Positions 45,624 through 56,280 of a stretch of 64,000 nucleotides of DNA are shown here, piece after piece (position 1 is the first letter of the stretch; the number at the start of each line of letters is the position of its first letter). Both the position numbers and the translations under genes were made by a program. Below the pieces are notes generated by a model that saw only the letters and a list, made by a program, of their open reading frames with translations, was not told the origin of the DNA and made no database searches. The DNA comes from Pseudomonadota bacterium. GTDB taxonomy: Bacteria; Bdellovibrionota; UBA1018; CAIMNF01. Location: contig JAIXWV010000020.1 in assembly GCA_027491115.1 (NCBI GenBank), positions 165,975 to 229,974 of the forward strand, in the 5' to 3' direction.

Positions 45624-46746
45624 GAACGGCCCCGACTCCCTTACCGAATTCGACCGGATGCCCGAGTTCATGTAGAGCCAGCTCAAGCGCCCCGATACCT
45701 GTGGCGACATCGAACACGTCACAATAGCCGAAATGAGACAAACGCAGGATCTTTCCTTGGAGTTCATCCTGCCCCCCCATGATGATCACCCCATACTTCT
45801 CCTGCATGAGCTTCTGGATCGCCTTGCCTTGATCGACCGAGAAGGACGCTGGAACCCTCACCGTCGTCAGTACGGGGGATGGCGCCTTTGAAAACAACTC
45901 GAGCCCGAGAGCCAAAGCGGCCTCACGGGTGCATTTGGCTAAAATCTCATGACGTGCAAACAGGGTCGACAAGCCCTCCTCGCGCAAAAGCCCGAGCGAC
46001 TCGACTCCGCCTTCGATCAATGAAATGGCAGGGGTCCATGCGGTCTGCTGTTTTTCCTGCATCTTCTTTTCGCGCGTGAGATCAAAATAAAAACGGGGAT
46101 TCTTGGACCCGGCAACGGCCTGCCAGGCTCGGTCACTCAGTGCGATGAAAGCCAGACCCGGCGGAAGCATGAGCGCTTTCTGCGAACCGGTGATCAGGAC
46201 ATCGATGCCCCAAGCATCCATCGGAAGATCGAGAATCCCGACAGCTGTGATTCCGTCACACACACTCAGAACCCCGTGCTCCCTGCAAAGATCCACAATG
46301 GCTTTGACCGGATTGAGTGCTCCGGTGGAAGTCTCGGAGGCTTGGAACAGAACCGCCTTCACGGTCGGATGAGCGGCCAGCAATCGCTTCACTTCGGCGG
46401 GATCGGCCGCGGAGCCGCGCTCCACCAACAGTTCGTGAACCGTGAGCCCGTAAGTCTTCGCCAGCTTGGTCCAACGCTCTCCGAACTTTCCGAGGTTGAG
46501 AACGATGACCTCGTCCCCCGCAGAAAACAAATTGGCCACGGCGGCCTCCATGGCTCCGGAACCGGTCGCGGTCAAAGTCAATACGGGTTCCCGGGTCTGG
46601 AAGAGCCATCCCAGATGGTCTTGAAGTTTTTTGAAACGCGCCTCGAATAACGAGGTGCGGTGATGGATCACGGGCTCCGCGAACTTCGAAAGCACCGACT
46701 CGGGAATGGCGGTCGGTCCGGGCGTCAAAAGACGGATCTTCTTCAT
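45595..46746 (-). CDS. Class V aminotransferase (serine-pyruvate/alanine-glyoxylate type)
   Basis: 383 aa from ATG 46746; the 572-aa track ORF runs antisense through acs and is too long. Shows [95 protein letters not shown] with PLP Lys in GSQKAL, and [15 protein letters not shown]. Small-molecule aminotransferase with glyoxylate or pyruvate as acceptor; it could also feed serine synthesis or phosphonate use. Divergent from acs with 78 bp between. Confidence 0.9.
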   Translation of the reverse strand: MKKIRLLTPGPTAIPESVLSKFAEPVIHHRTSLFEARFKKLQDHLGWLFQTREPVLTLTATGSGAMEAAVANLFSAGDEVIVLNLGKFGERWTKLAKTYGLTVHELLVERGSAADPAEVKRLLAAHPTVKAVLFQASETSTGALNPVKAIVDLCREHGVLSVCDGITAVGILDLPMDAWGIDVLITGSQKALMLPPGLAFIALSDRAWQAVAGSKNPRFYFDLTREKKMQEKQQTAWTPAISLIEGGVESLGLLREEGLSTLFARHEILAKCTREAALALGLELFSKAPSPVLTTVRVPASFSVDQGKAIQKLMQEKYGVIIMGGQDELQGKILRLSHFGYCDVFDVATGIGALELALHELGHPVEFGKGVGAVLKVYRENSR

Positions 46747-46824
46747 GGGTCGAAGGTACCACAGTCCCCCGCGTCGGTGCACTTCCTTCTTGCCCGCTCC
46801 GGTCACCGCCCGTACCCTGAAACC

Positions 46825-48789
<1,965 letters not shown>

Positions 48790-48796
48790 ATCCGGA

Positions 48797-50038
48797 ATGA
48801 AAGCCTCAATCCTCACCATCGGTGACGAACTCTTGATCGGTCAGGTCCTGAACTCGAACGTTCAATGGATCAGTGAAAAACTGACCGCGATCGGCGTCAC
48901 GGTCACACGGCACCTGAGTGTCGGTGACGAAATGGAAGAGATCACCGGGGCTCTCCGGTTTCTTCAAAGCTCTTGCGATGTGTTGATCATCGGCGGGGGC
49001 TTGGGCCCCACCCACGATGACCTCACCGTCGAGGCACTGTCGCGGTACTTCAAAATCCCGCTCCGGTACGACGACGAATGGGTCGGCAAGATCGAGGAGT
49101 TTTTCAAATCGCGCGGTCGCCCGATGACCGAGAACAACAAGAAGCAAGGCTACCTGCTCCGGGACGCTTTGCGGATCGACAATGATTGCGGCACTGCTCC
49201 CGGGCAGTTCCTGGTGGAGGGGAAGACCCGGATCTTCGTGGTACCCGGCGTGCCTCACGAAATGAAGAGCATGATGGAGCGGGTGATCCTGCCCAAGCTC
49301 TTGAGTGACCCAACTCTCGGCTCGACCCGGATCCTGAAAGAAACACTCCTCACCTCCGGCGTCGGTGAAAGTGCGCTCGCTCAGAGGATCGAAATGGATG
49401 TGGAGCGAATCCGGAACATTCCGGGGATGAGCCTCGCCTTCCTGCCTTCGAATACCGGAGTCCGCCTCCGTCTCCAAATGCGAGCCTCGACCCCCGAGGA
49501 AGAAGCCTGCTTCCGGAGCGAATTCGCCGCTCTCGAAAAAGCCTGCGGGTCTGATGCTTTTGGTGTCGAACCCGATACGCTCGAAGAATGCATTCATCGA
49601 TTGTTGCATAAACGTGAAGAGACGCTTGCCGTTGCGGAGAGTTGCACGGGCGGACTGGTTTCGCAGCGACTCACCCGGATCGCGGGAGCCTCCAAGATCT
49701 TGCGTGGGACCCTCATCCCCTATCAGACCGAATTGAAAACCCAGGAACTTGGAATCCCAGCCACCCTCTTCGAGCAATCGGGAGTGGTGTCTGAAGCGAG
49801 CGCGAGAGCCATGGCCGAGAACATCCGCACCAAGTGGGGAACCACCTGGGGACTCGGGATCACCGGCTACCTGGGCCCCGAAGGAGACGTCTTTGCTCCA
49901 GGCGGAACCGTCTGGATTGCAGTGGCCCGAGAAAACCGGACCCTGGCCCGTGAGTTCCACTTTGAGAACCATCGGGAACGCGCCCAAGAGCGAGCTGCTG
50001 CTTATGCTCTTGACTCACTCCGTCGAGCCCTGATCTGA
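48797..50038 (+). CDS. cinA: CinA family protein (nicotinamide-nucleotide amidase)
   Basis: 413 aa. The N-terminal MoCF domain has ASILTIGDELLIGQVLNSN and GGGLGPTHDDLTVEAL; the C-terminal PncC-type domain has AVAESCTGGLVSQRLTRIAGASKILRGT and GITGYLGPEGDVFAPGGTVWIA. The family deamidates NMN for pyridine-nucleotide recycling and hydrolyses ADP-ribose. ATG 48797 follows acs by 7 bp. No recA next to it. Confidence 0.93.
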   Translation: MKASILTIGDELLIGQVLNSNVQWISEKLTAIGVTVTRHLSVGDEMEEITGALRFLQSSCDVLIIGGGLGPTHDDLTVEALSRYFKIPLRYDDEWVGKIEEFFKSRGRPMTENNKKQGYLLRDALRIDNDCGTAPGQFLVEGKTRIFVVPGVPHEMKSMMERVILPKLLSDPTLGSTRILKETLLTSGVGESALAQRIEMDVERIRNIPGMSLAFLPSNTGVRLRLQMRASTPEEEACFRSEFAALEKACGSDAFGVEPDTLEECIHRLLHKREETLAVAESCTGGLVSQRLTRIAGASKILRGTLIPYQTELKTQELGIPATLFEQSGVVSEASARAMAENIRTKWGTTWGLGITGYLGPEGDVFAPGGTVWIAVARENRTLAREFHFENHRERAQERAAAYALDSLRRALI

Positions 50039-50160
50039 CCGCACACCGGTGCCAAACCGCACTAGAGAATCTCGGGGCCAAAGGGTCACCACCACTCCCT
50101 GTACGAAGCACCAAACTCATGAGACATTGAAATCATTGACCAATCTTTTGACATGATTTT

Positions 50161-50176
50161 GGCACAGCCCTTGCTG
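50161..50176 (+). promoter_or_regulatory. Sigma-54 promoter upstream of the 50229 lipoprotein
   Basis: TGGCACAGCCCTTGCT matches TGGCACR-N4-TTGCW in every fixed position, with GG and GC separated by exactly 10 nt. The expected transcript start is near 50187, giving a ~40-nt leader before the ATG at 50229. An AAATCA...TGATTT inverted pair lies just upstream, close to the -24 box. Expression would need an enhancer-binding activator. Confidence 0.85.
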
Positions 50177-50228
50177 TTTGCATGGCTGACGTGAACCACA
50201 CGATGCCAGCACAAGGGGGGGCATCTCT

Positions 50229-50993
50229 ATGAAAACGATCTCTCAACGACTCTGCAATTCCGGACTCCTCATCTTGACTCTGTTCTCTCTGACCGCCTGC
50301 GAAACGGTGATTGTTCAAGGAGGCGGGGGAGTCTATGTCGACCCCTACCGTCGAGCTTGGTACGACGTATACGGAAATCAATGCACCTCCTATGGATATC
50401 CAATGGCGGGTTGCAACTTCTACGCGGACGGCTCGAAGATCACCGCCAATCAGGATCCATTTGCTTCGAGCCGCACTCTCTATTTCGACTACTGGACTTA
50501 CACGGACTCTTACGGTTTCCGCAGGGACTACATGGGCTACGCCTGGCTAAGCAGCACCGGTATCCTTTATGACTCCTTCGGGAACGCCTTAAACGAAATG
50601 GAAGACGGCTCATCTCAATCCGCGGACATCATCGCCTCGGCAGCCGAACATGAAGAGGCCAGCTCCCGCGCCGCTGGACGCACCCTTTCACAAAAATATG
50701 CTCTCGCTGAATCCGCGGGCGTGAGTATCGCAAAAACACTACAAGACTGGGCGGTGCTCGGACGTGACCGTGCCAGAACCCAGGCCGATGTCGAAGACTT
50801 CAGTAAGCGCCTCTACGGAGTGAATCTTTCTCGAGCCACCCTAGCCGTGAAGGAAGCAGCAAAGGGCAACCGTCAAGCCCTCACCGAGGTCAACATCGAT
50901 GTTGCGGCTCACTGGGGAACCAGTCCGGAAACCTCAAAACAAATTTTGAGCGAATGGTACCGAGAGGAACTCGCCCGACTCGGAGCGAAGTGA
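50229..50993 (+). CDS. Tyr/Gly-rich lipoprotein of unknown function
   Basis: 254 aa with signal sequence and lipobox (LLILTLFSLTAC). The first half is rich in Tyr, Gly and Asp (VYVDPYRRAWYDVYGNQCTSYGYPMAG, FDYWTYTDSYGFRRDYMGYAW). The second half is helical (SADIIASAAEHEEASSRAAGRTLSQKYALAESAGVSIAKTL). A G-rich AAGGGGGGG lies before the ATG. I recognise no family. It has its own sigma-54 promoter and terminator, so it is a single-gene regulon unit, probably a conditionally made surface protein. Confidence 0.75.
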   Translation: MKTISQRLCNSGLLILTLFSLTACETVIVQGGGGVYVDPYRRAWYDVYGNQCTSYGYPMAGCNFYADGSKITANQDPFASSRTLYFDYWTYTDSYGFRRDYMGYAWLSSTGILYDSFGNALNEMEDGSSQSADIIASAAEHEEASSRAAGRTLSQKYALAESAGVSIAKTLQDWAVLGRDRARTQADVEDFSKRLYGVNLSRATLAVKEAAKGNRQALTEVNIDVAAHWGTSPETSKQILSEWYREELARLGAK

Positions 50994-51017
50994 ACCTTTT
51001 GACATCACAAACAATTG

Positions 51018-51054
51018 GCACCTGAAACGCCCTGTGTTTCAGGTGCTTTTTTTT
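51018..51054 (+). terminator. Rho-independent terminator after the 50229 gene
   Basis: GCACCTGAAAC / GTTTCAGGTGC, an 11-bp perfect stem followed by TTTTTTTT, 24 bp after the stop. Confidence 0.93.
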
Positions 51055-51077
51055 TACCGAGCCTTTAACCTTGTAGC

Positions 51078-51689
51078 ATGGATCAAGCAAAGGAGTTCCT
51101 CCTCCAATACCAGGGGATCCAGGCCTATCTGGTTTTTTATTTCACACTGATCGGTTGTGGAATCGGCATGCCGATCAACTCCGATCTCACCCTGATTGCG
51201 GCCTCGGTTCTAGCGGCACTCGGTTTTTTCAAACTGCCGATCCTGATTCCGGTCGCCTTCCTCGGTCTCCTCAGTGGAGATACGATCAATTATCTGGTCG
51301 CGCGCAAGTACGGGCCGAGAATCCTGAAGAGAGCGCCATTCAGATGGATTCTCACTCCCGGAAAGGTGGCCGCTGCCGAACGTTATCTCGAAAAACGGGG
51401 AACCCGGTTCCTGTTCTTGGTCCGGTTCCTTCCCCTCATCCGGACAGCACTGTACTTCACAGCGGGCTCCTTACAAGTCCGCGCCCGGACCTTCTTCCTT
51501 CTCGATTCAATCTCGACCGTGATTTACCTGCTCGGACTCATGAATCTCGCTTATGCCGCCGGAGAGAACATCGACTCCCTCATTGAGGGCTTCAAACGCT
51601 TCCAGTTCGGCCTCCTCGGATTTCTCCTTACCGGATCCCTATTCATCCTCTACCGGAATCGTCGGACCAAAAGGACTCTCGCCTCATGA
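51078..51689 (+). CDS. DedA-family membrane protein
   Basis: 203 aa polytopic protein. Shows the DedA/VTT pattern FTLIGCGIGMPINSDLTLIAASVLAALGFF, FLGLLSGDTINYLVARKYG and FLVRFLPLIRTALYFTAGSLQVR with the conserved F-R-x-x-P-x-x-R motif. DedA proteins help maintain proton motive force and flip undecaprenyl phosphate or lipids. It starts just after a terminator, so a promoter must overlap 51050-51077. It overlaps the cyclase gene by 4 bp. Confidence 0.88.
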   Translation: MDQAKEFLLQYQGIQAYLVFYFTLIGCGIGMPINSDLTLIAASVLAALGFFKLPILIPVAFLGLLSGDTINYLVARKYGPRILKRAPFRWILTPGKVAAAERYLEKRGTRFLFLVRFLPLIRTALYFTAGSLQVRARTFFLLDSISTVIYLLGLMNLAYAAGENIDSLIEGFKRFQFGLLGFLLTGSLFILYRNRRTKRTLAS

Positions 51690-54043
51690 ATCGTCTGCTT
51701 CTCTGGCTCTCAGCCCTCCCCCTGGTCCTCATCGCGGCCTTCTTCCAGATCACACTCGATCTGGGGGAACGCGGAGAACTGGAATCCGGATTCCTACGCG
51801 AGACCATCTATCCAATCGCACGATCGGTGACGGGAGCCCTGACCAACGTCAAATTCCGATTGCGTGGACCCGAATCCGCCAACCAGAAGATCGTGATTCT
51901 TGCGGCGGACGAGGAGTCCATCACGCAATATGGTCGTTGGCCCTGGCACCGGGAAGTGTATGCAGAGATCATCTACCGGCTTCTCGAAATGCGGGTCAAA
52001 ACCATCGGTCTCGATGTGGTGTTCTCGGAGCCCGAGGAGCGGATTCACGAACAAGCCTACGAGCTGATCCGGAAACATAAACCCTCCCTCATGAAGCAAT
52101 TTCTCGAACTCGAGAGCGATCCTCAACTGGCTCAAGCAATCGCCGCGGCCAAGGATCGCTTGGTGCTGGGATATGCCTTCGACGGGGCCTGCCAGCCCAG
52201 GTATGAAAAAGGTGACTTTTGCCCACTCACCCTGGAAGGGATCTCCGAGGATATCCGCACCAGTAGCGGCAAGTTCGCGATTGGGCAACCCTATCCCTAT
52301 CCCAAAGAGACTCTTTGGAAGACCTCTCTCAAAAACCTGTATCATGTGATCCCGAATATCGATCTCTTCAGTGCCAATGCCCGCTACGCCGGGACCTTCA
52401 ATGCGGATCCCGACCCCGACGGTTACATCCGTCGTTACGGACTGTTCTCCTTTTCCGAGAAACTCATCCTTCCTTCACTTGCAGTGAAGATGGCGGAGCT
52501 CGCCCGGGATGATCAGATCCAGATCGAATTCCGTCCGGACGGTCTCATCAAGAAAGCTTACTTCAAGAAGGACCCCGCGAATCCGATTCCGGTGACTCCG
52601 CTCGGGTACATGGACATCAACTTCAAAGGACCCACAGGACTCCACCTCGACAAGCCGATTCCCGGATACGAACCCTACCACTACATTCCGGTCCATCGAT
52701 TGTTATCCAAGCTCGAGCCACTCGAAGAAGCCGAGCTGCAAGAAATCCTCCACGACTCACATGTGCTGTTCGGTGCGACTGCTCTCGGGGTTTATGACAT
52801 GAGGGCCTTCCCCTTCGATTCGAACACCCCCGGGGTCGAAGGTCACGCCACCGCTCTCGATAACCTGATTGCCGGAACCCAGCTCCGTTCGGCCAGCGCC
52901 ATTCACATGAGTTGGCTGCCTTTGACCTTGATCGTGGTCTTCGGCCTGATCTTCATCTTCCTGTTTTCGAGCCTGGACGCCATTCCGAGCATCCTCGTTT
53001 TCATCGGATTCTTGAGCGTCTTGGGTTGGTTCGACATCCGCATCCTATTCAAGAACCACATCAACCTGTCGACCGTTTTCCTCCTAATTGAGACTTTTCT
53101 GATTTTCGTCACCCTGCTCTCGATCCGGTACATTTTGGAAGAGAAAAAGAAGAAGTTTGTCAAAGAAGCGTTCTCGAAATACCTCGCCCCACAAGTCGTG
53201 GAACTGGTTCTCGAGGATCCGAGCAAGCTTCAGGTAGGGGGTGAGCGGAAGGAAGTCACCATCCTGTTCAGCGATCTCCGTGGCTTCACGAATTTTTCGG
53301 AGAACATGGATCCGAAGGTGTTGACCCAGTTCCTGAACGAGTACCTCTCCGAAATGACCGAGATCATCTTCCAGCACGAGGGGACCCTCGACAAGTACAT
53401 CGGGGATGCGATCATGGCATTCTGGGGCGCACCCATCGACCAGAAGGACCATGTGGAGCGGGCCTGGCGGGCGGCCGTGGCCATGAAGAAGCGTCTCGAC
53501 GAGATCGCACCGGACTTCAAAAAACGTTACGGGATCGACGTCAGTGCCGGAATCGGGATCAATTCGGGACTGGTCAGCGTTGGAAATATGGGCTCCAAGC
53601 GGATTTTCGAGTACACGGTGATCGGAGATCACGTGAACCTTGCTTCCCGACTGGAAAGTCTGACCCGATTGTACGGTGGCGACATTCTGAGTACCGAAGT
53701 GACCCGGGAGAGGCTCTCGGAAGGAGTGCAGGGACAATTCCACACCCGGATTCTCGATTCGGTGATCGTGAAGGGGAAGACCAAGGCGGTCGATCTGATC
53801 CAGATCTCGGAAGTGGAGTTCGACCCCGAGCTGATCCGAAACTTCACCGAGGCCCGCGAAGCATTCAAACACCGTGAGTGGGAAGTGGCCCGCGCCAAGT
53901 TCAAGCTCGCCAGTGAAATCCAAAAAGCCCGCACCGGTTCGGTCGATCCGGTCTCCGAGATTTACCTCTCCCGTTGCGTGGAATTTGAGAAAGCCCCCCC
54001 TCCAGCCGATTGGGATGGGACGATAGAAATGCACAGGAAATGA
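51686..54043 (+). CDS. CHASE2-domain class III adenylate/guanylate cyclase
   Basis: 785 aa. An N-terminal transmembrane helix is followed by a large extracytoplasmic CHASE2 sensor (~30-405, IVILAADEESITQYGRWPWHREVYAEIIYRL), then three transmembrane helices (LPLTLIVVFGLIFIFLF, IPSILVFIGFLSVLGWF, STVFLLIETFLIFVTLL) and a class III cyclase domain (~525-700): VTILFSDLRGFTNFSENM (metal Asp), GTLDKYIGDAIMAFWGAP and EYTVIGDHVNLASRLESL. It makes cAMP or cGMP in response to a periplasmic signal. DKYIGDAIMAFWG has Lys and Asp positions typical of adenylate cyclases. Coupled to dedA upstream and a nucleotide-binding protein 1 bp downstream. Confidence 0.95.
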   Translation: MNRLLLWLSALPLVLIAAFFQITLDLGERGELESGFLRETIYPIARSVTGALTNVKFRLRGPESANQKIVILAADEESITQYGRWPWHREVYAEIIYRLLEMRVKTIGLDVVFSEPEERIHEQAYELIRKHKPSLMKQFLELESDPQLAQAIAAAKDRLVLGYAFDGACQPRYEKGDFCPLTLEGISEDIRTSSGKFAIGQPYPYPKETLWKTSLKNLYHVIPNIDLFSANARYAGTFNADPDPDGYIRRYGLFSFSEKLILPSLAVKMAELARDDQIQIEFRPDGLIKKAYFKKDPANPIPVTPLGYMDINFKGPTGLHLDKPIPGYEPYHYIPVHRLLSKLEPLEEAELQEILHDSHVLFGATALGVYDMRAFPFDSNTPGVEGHATALDNLIAGTQLRSASAIHMSWLPLTLIVVFGLIFIFLFSSLDAIPSILVFIGFLSVLGWFDIRILFKNHINLSTVFLLIETFLIFVTLLSIRYILEEKKKKFVKEAFSKYLAPQVVELVLEDPSKLQVGGERKEVTILFSDLRGFTNFSENMDPKVLTQFLNEYLSEMTEIIFQHEGTLDKYIGDAIMAFWGAPIDQKDHVERAWRAAVAMKKRLDEIAPDFKKRYGIDVSAGIGINSGLVSVGNMGSKRIFEYTVIGDHVNLASRLESLTRLYGGDILSTEVTRERLSEGVQGQFHTRILDSVIVKGKTKAVDLIQISEVEFDPELIRNFTEAREAFKHREWEVARAKFKLASEIQKARTGSVDPVSEIYLSRCVEFEKAPPPADWDGTIEMHRK

Positions 54044-54044
54044 T

Positions 54045-55040
54045 ATGAGCGCCAAAGAAGTCAGCCTGAAACAAAAAGACCTCCTCTTCGAGGAGGGCGA
54101 CCCCTCCAACAACCTCTACTTTGTCAAAAAAGGTGCGATCCGTCTCTTTCGCAGGAAAGGCGACGGGAAAATCGAGATCGACACCGTCCGCGCGGGGTCC
54201 GTATTGGGTGAGTTGGCGTTTTTCGACGGCCAACCCCGCTCGGCTTCGGCAGAGGCCTTGCTCCCGACCGACCTGATCGAGATCTCCAAAGGGTCACTCG
54301 ACGATGCTCTTTCCAAGATCCCCGAGTGGCTGGTGACTTTGATCAAGACCATCAGCTCTCGCCTCAGGGCTGCGAACAACAAGGTCCGGGTTCTGGAAAG
54401 TCTTTCGACCGAATACGAGGTGGACAAGCACGGGAACCGTTCGAAAGAGTACTGCTTCGTGACCACTCCAGAGCTGCTGAAATTCTCGACCGCCCTGCTC
54501 ACAGTGGCCTCCCGCTACGGCAAGAACGAGAAGCCCGATGGAATCGAGTTCACGTCCGCCATGCTCGAGCGCTTCGCGACCCAGATCCTCCAGGTTCCCT
54601 CGGCCAAGGTGTTGAGCCTGATCGAGCTCATGAAGACGGTCAAGATCCTGAAAGACGATCTCATGCTCACCGACATCCGGTTCCTCGACCAGTTCATCCA
54701 ATTTGTGAATGAACAGAACCTGACGGCCCACGAGAAGAGGCAGACCCTTTCAGAAACCGGATTCAAGATCCTGGGACTCATGGTCCAAAACCGGGCTCAA
54801 GCCAAGCCCCTGGCCGACTCGGTCGAGCGTCTCAACATCGGACCTGCCATTCAACAGGCCAGGATCCCCGTGGGCCAGATCCAGGAATTGCAGGACCAGG
54901 GCTTCATCAAGAACATCACTCTTGTCTCGGCCAACGAGGTTCTGCTCGACTACGAGGGAGGCAATCTGCTGTTCCTGTACCGGGTGTACTGGGTCCTGAC
55001 CGAGATCGACCGCCTCAACGAGGAGAAGCGGAAGAAATGA
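54045..55040 (+). CDS. Cyclic-nucleotide-binding protein, likely receptor of the adjacent cyclase
   Basis: 331 aa. The first ~110 residues are a CNB domain (LLFEEGDPSNNLYFVKKGAIRLFRRK) with phosphate-binding cassette GELAFFDGQPRSASAEAL, where Glu contacts ribose and Arg contacts the cyclic phosphate. The rest is helical, with a possible second regulatory fold (LLKFSTALLTVASRYGKNEKPDG) and a C-terminal tail, but I cannot see a Crp-type helix-turn-helix. ATG 54045 follows the cyclase stop by one base. It should act as a non-classical effector. The 3' end overlaps the convergent SPOR gene by 26 bp. Confidence 0.85.
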   Translation: MSAKEVSLKQKDLLFEEGDPSNNLYFVKKGAIRLFRRKGDGKIEIDTVRAGSVLGELAFFDGQPRSASAEALLPTDLIEISKGSLDDALSKIPEWLVTLIKTISSRLRAANNKVRVLESLSTEYEVDKHGNRSKEYCFVTTPELLKFSTALLTVASRYGKNEKPDGIEFTSAMLERFATQILQVPSAKVLSLIELMKTVKILKDDLMLTDIRFLDQFIQFVNEQNLTAHEKRQTLSETGFKILGLMVQNRAQAKPLADSVERLNIGPAIQQARIPVGQIQELQDQGFIKNITLVSANEVLLDYEGGNLLFLYRVYWVLTEIDRLNEEKRKK

Positions 55041-55695
55041 CGACGAAGCTCTCGATCTTGCGCTTCGAGACGAGCTCCTTGCCCTTCGCTTCGGCGGCCT
55101 TCCGGGATTTGAATCCCGAAAGCACGACCCGGTAACGGGTCTCGCCGTTCACTTTTGCAGTCCGGACCTCGGTCTTCAGTCCGCGCTTGGTGAAGACCCC
55201 CGTTTTTTTGCGGGCGGCCTGGAGGTTGGGGTAGGAGCCCAATTGGACCGCGAAGGTTTCGGAGGGTGCCGCCGGCTTTTCCGCGACTTCCTCCTCTTCC
55301 TCTTCTTCCTCTTCGGCGACTGGTGGATGGGTCACCTCTGTCGGGAGGGCCATGGGCGGATGCACGGTTTTCTCGGTCGGGAGCTCGACTGGCTTCGGAT
55401 GATCCAATTTGATCCCAGATTCAGCCGCTGCTTTCTCAGTGGCGCCCTCGATGGCCTCTTTGGTCGCCTGGTCCACGTACTGGGCGCCTTGATCGAGAAC
55501 AGCGCGAGGAGGAGTCGCCTCATGCCCACCTTCGACCTTCGGAGCAGGTGTTTCGACCACCGGTTCGTCCATGCGGATCTGCTTTCCGTAGTGCAGTCCG
55601 AGCGTGAAGCAGAATCCCAGGGCGGTCACCACGAGAAGTCCGAGAACGAACAACTCTTTCCAGCTGAAAATGAAAAATTTTTCGCTCTTTTGCAT
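55015..55695 (-). CDS. SPOR-domain membrane protein
   Basis: 226 aa from ATG 55695; the 307-aa track ORF starts inside the Flp gene region. A cytoplasmic N-terminus and one transmembrane segment (ELFVLGLLVVTALGFCFTLGLHYG) are followed by a Pro/Ala/Glu-rich linker with a run of nine Glu (VAEEEEEEEEEVAEK), then a C-terminal SPOR domain (FAVQLGSYPNLQAARKKTGVF to FKSRKAAEAKGKELVSKRKI). SPOR domains bind denuded peptidoglycan at the division septum. It is oriented convergently to the cyclic-nucleotide protein and divergent from flp. Confidence 0.9.
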   Translation of the reverse strand: MQKSEKFFIFSWKELFVLGLLVVTALGFCFTLGLHYGKQIRMDEPVVETPAPKVEGGHEATPPRAVLDQGAQYVDQATKEAIEGATEKAAAESGIKLDHPKPVELPTEKTVHPPMALPTEVTHPPVAEEEEEEEEEVAEKPAAPSETFAVQLGSYPNLQAARKKTGVFTKRGLKTEVRTAKVNGETRYRVVLSGFKSRKAAEAKGKELVSKRKIESFVVISSASPR

Positions 55696-55744
55696 CAAGT
55701 TCGAGTCTACTCCCGTTGGCGCAGTTTTTGTAGACCAAAGAAAC

Positions 55745-55921
55745 ATGAATCGAATCTCTTTCAAATGCCCGGATCGAAGTGGCCAAGGCTTGAGCGAATA
55801 CATCATTCTCGTCATGTTGATCGCGGTTTGCTCGATTGCCGCTTCCCGGATGGTGGGCACCACCATCAAGACCAAACTCGATACCATCAACCAGAAGCTC
55901 CTGGAGATCCACATCCCCTGA
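55745..55921 (+). CDS. Flp-type (type IVb) pilin
   Basis: 58 aa, in frame with the track ORF 55604-55921 but starting at ATG 55745. MNRISFKCPDRSG|QGLSEYIILVMLIAVCSIAASRMVGTT has the Flp consensus G|xxxxEY followed by a hydrophobic helix, and the length and C-terminus (TIKTKLDTINQKLLEIHIP) are typical. It would be processed by a prepilin peptidase, possibly PilD. It opens a cluster of four similar genes and shares a 49-bp divergent spacer with the SPOR gene. No Tad ATPase is in the window. Confidence 0.85.
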   Translation: MNRISFKCPDRSGQGLSEYIILVMLIAVCSIAASRMVGTTIKTKLDTINQKLLEIHIP

Positions 55922-56280
55922 ATCGCCGGAACGGCCAAAGTCTCATCGAGTTCCAGTGGGCGATGCTACTGATCCTACTTCCACTGACGGCAGGGGCGGT
56001 CCGGATGGGGTGGATGGAATTCACCCGAATCCGATGCGGACTTCGGGCATTCCAATCCGCTCGGGAAGAGCTTCTCCGAACCGACGCCTCTGTGGTTCGT
56101 GTGGAACCCTGCGGAGGCGGAATGGAGGAGCGGATCCGTCTCCTCCCCTTGGAACGACTCGATCGGACCGGGCGGGTTTCTCCCTCCTCGGAGGAGTTCT
56201 CCTTCTTATGGCCCTCAGCATGGGAACCGGTCTCTGGATTTCCGCCCGACACCTCAGAGCCATCACGGAGCGTCAGGTGA
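55918..56280 (+). CDS. TadE-like pseudopilin, probable CTG start
   Basis: About 120 aa. NRRNG|QSLIEFQWAMLLILLPLTAGAVRMGWMEF is a TadE-like prepilin motif with E5 and a hydrophobic helix; IRCGLRAFQSAREELLR follows. No ATG, GTG or TTG lies near this motif in frame. The nearest candidate is CTG 55918, overlapping the flp stop TGA and with GGAG 11 nt upstream; a TTG about 90 bp further up is the other option. The last ~35 codons overlap the next gene and look like a shadow frame, so the true 3' end may be affected by a frameshift. Coordinates are provisional. Confidence 0.5.
   Translation: MNRRNGQSLIEFQWAMLLILLPLTAGAVRMGWMEFTRIRCGLRAFQSAREELLRTDASVVRVEPCGGGMEERIRLLPLERLDRTGRVSPSSEEFSFLWPSAWEPVSGFPPDTSEPSRSVR

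Noticed and set aside
48806-49987. 393-aa minus-strand ORF opposite cinA
   Set aside because: Shadow frame: His/Gly/Asp-rich sequence with no domain, lying wholly inside cinA.
50046-50062. TTTGGCACC on the minus strand after cinA, a possible second sigma-54 site
   Set aside because: The -12 GC is not at the required spacing (10 nt on gives CG), so it fails the consensus.
53084-54112. 342-aa minus-strand ORF opposite the cyclase
   Set aside because: Shadow frame of the conserved class III cyclase domain.
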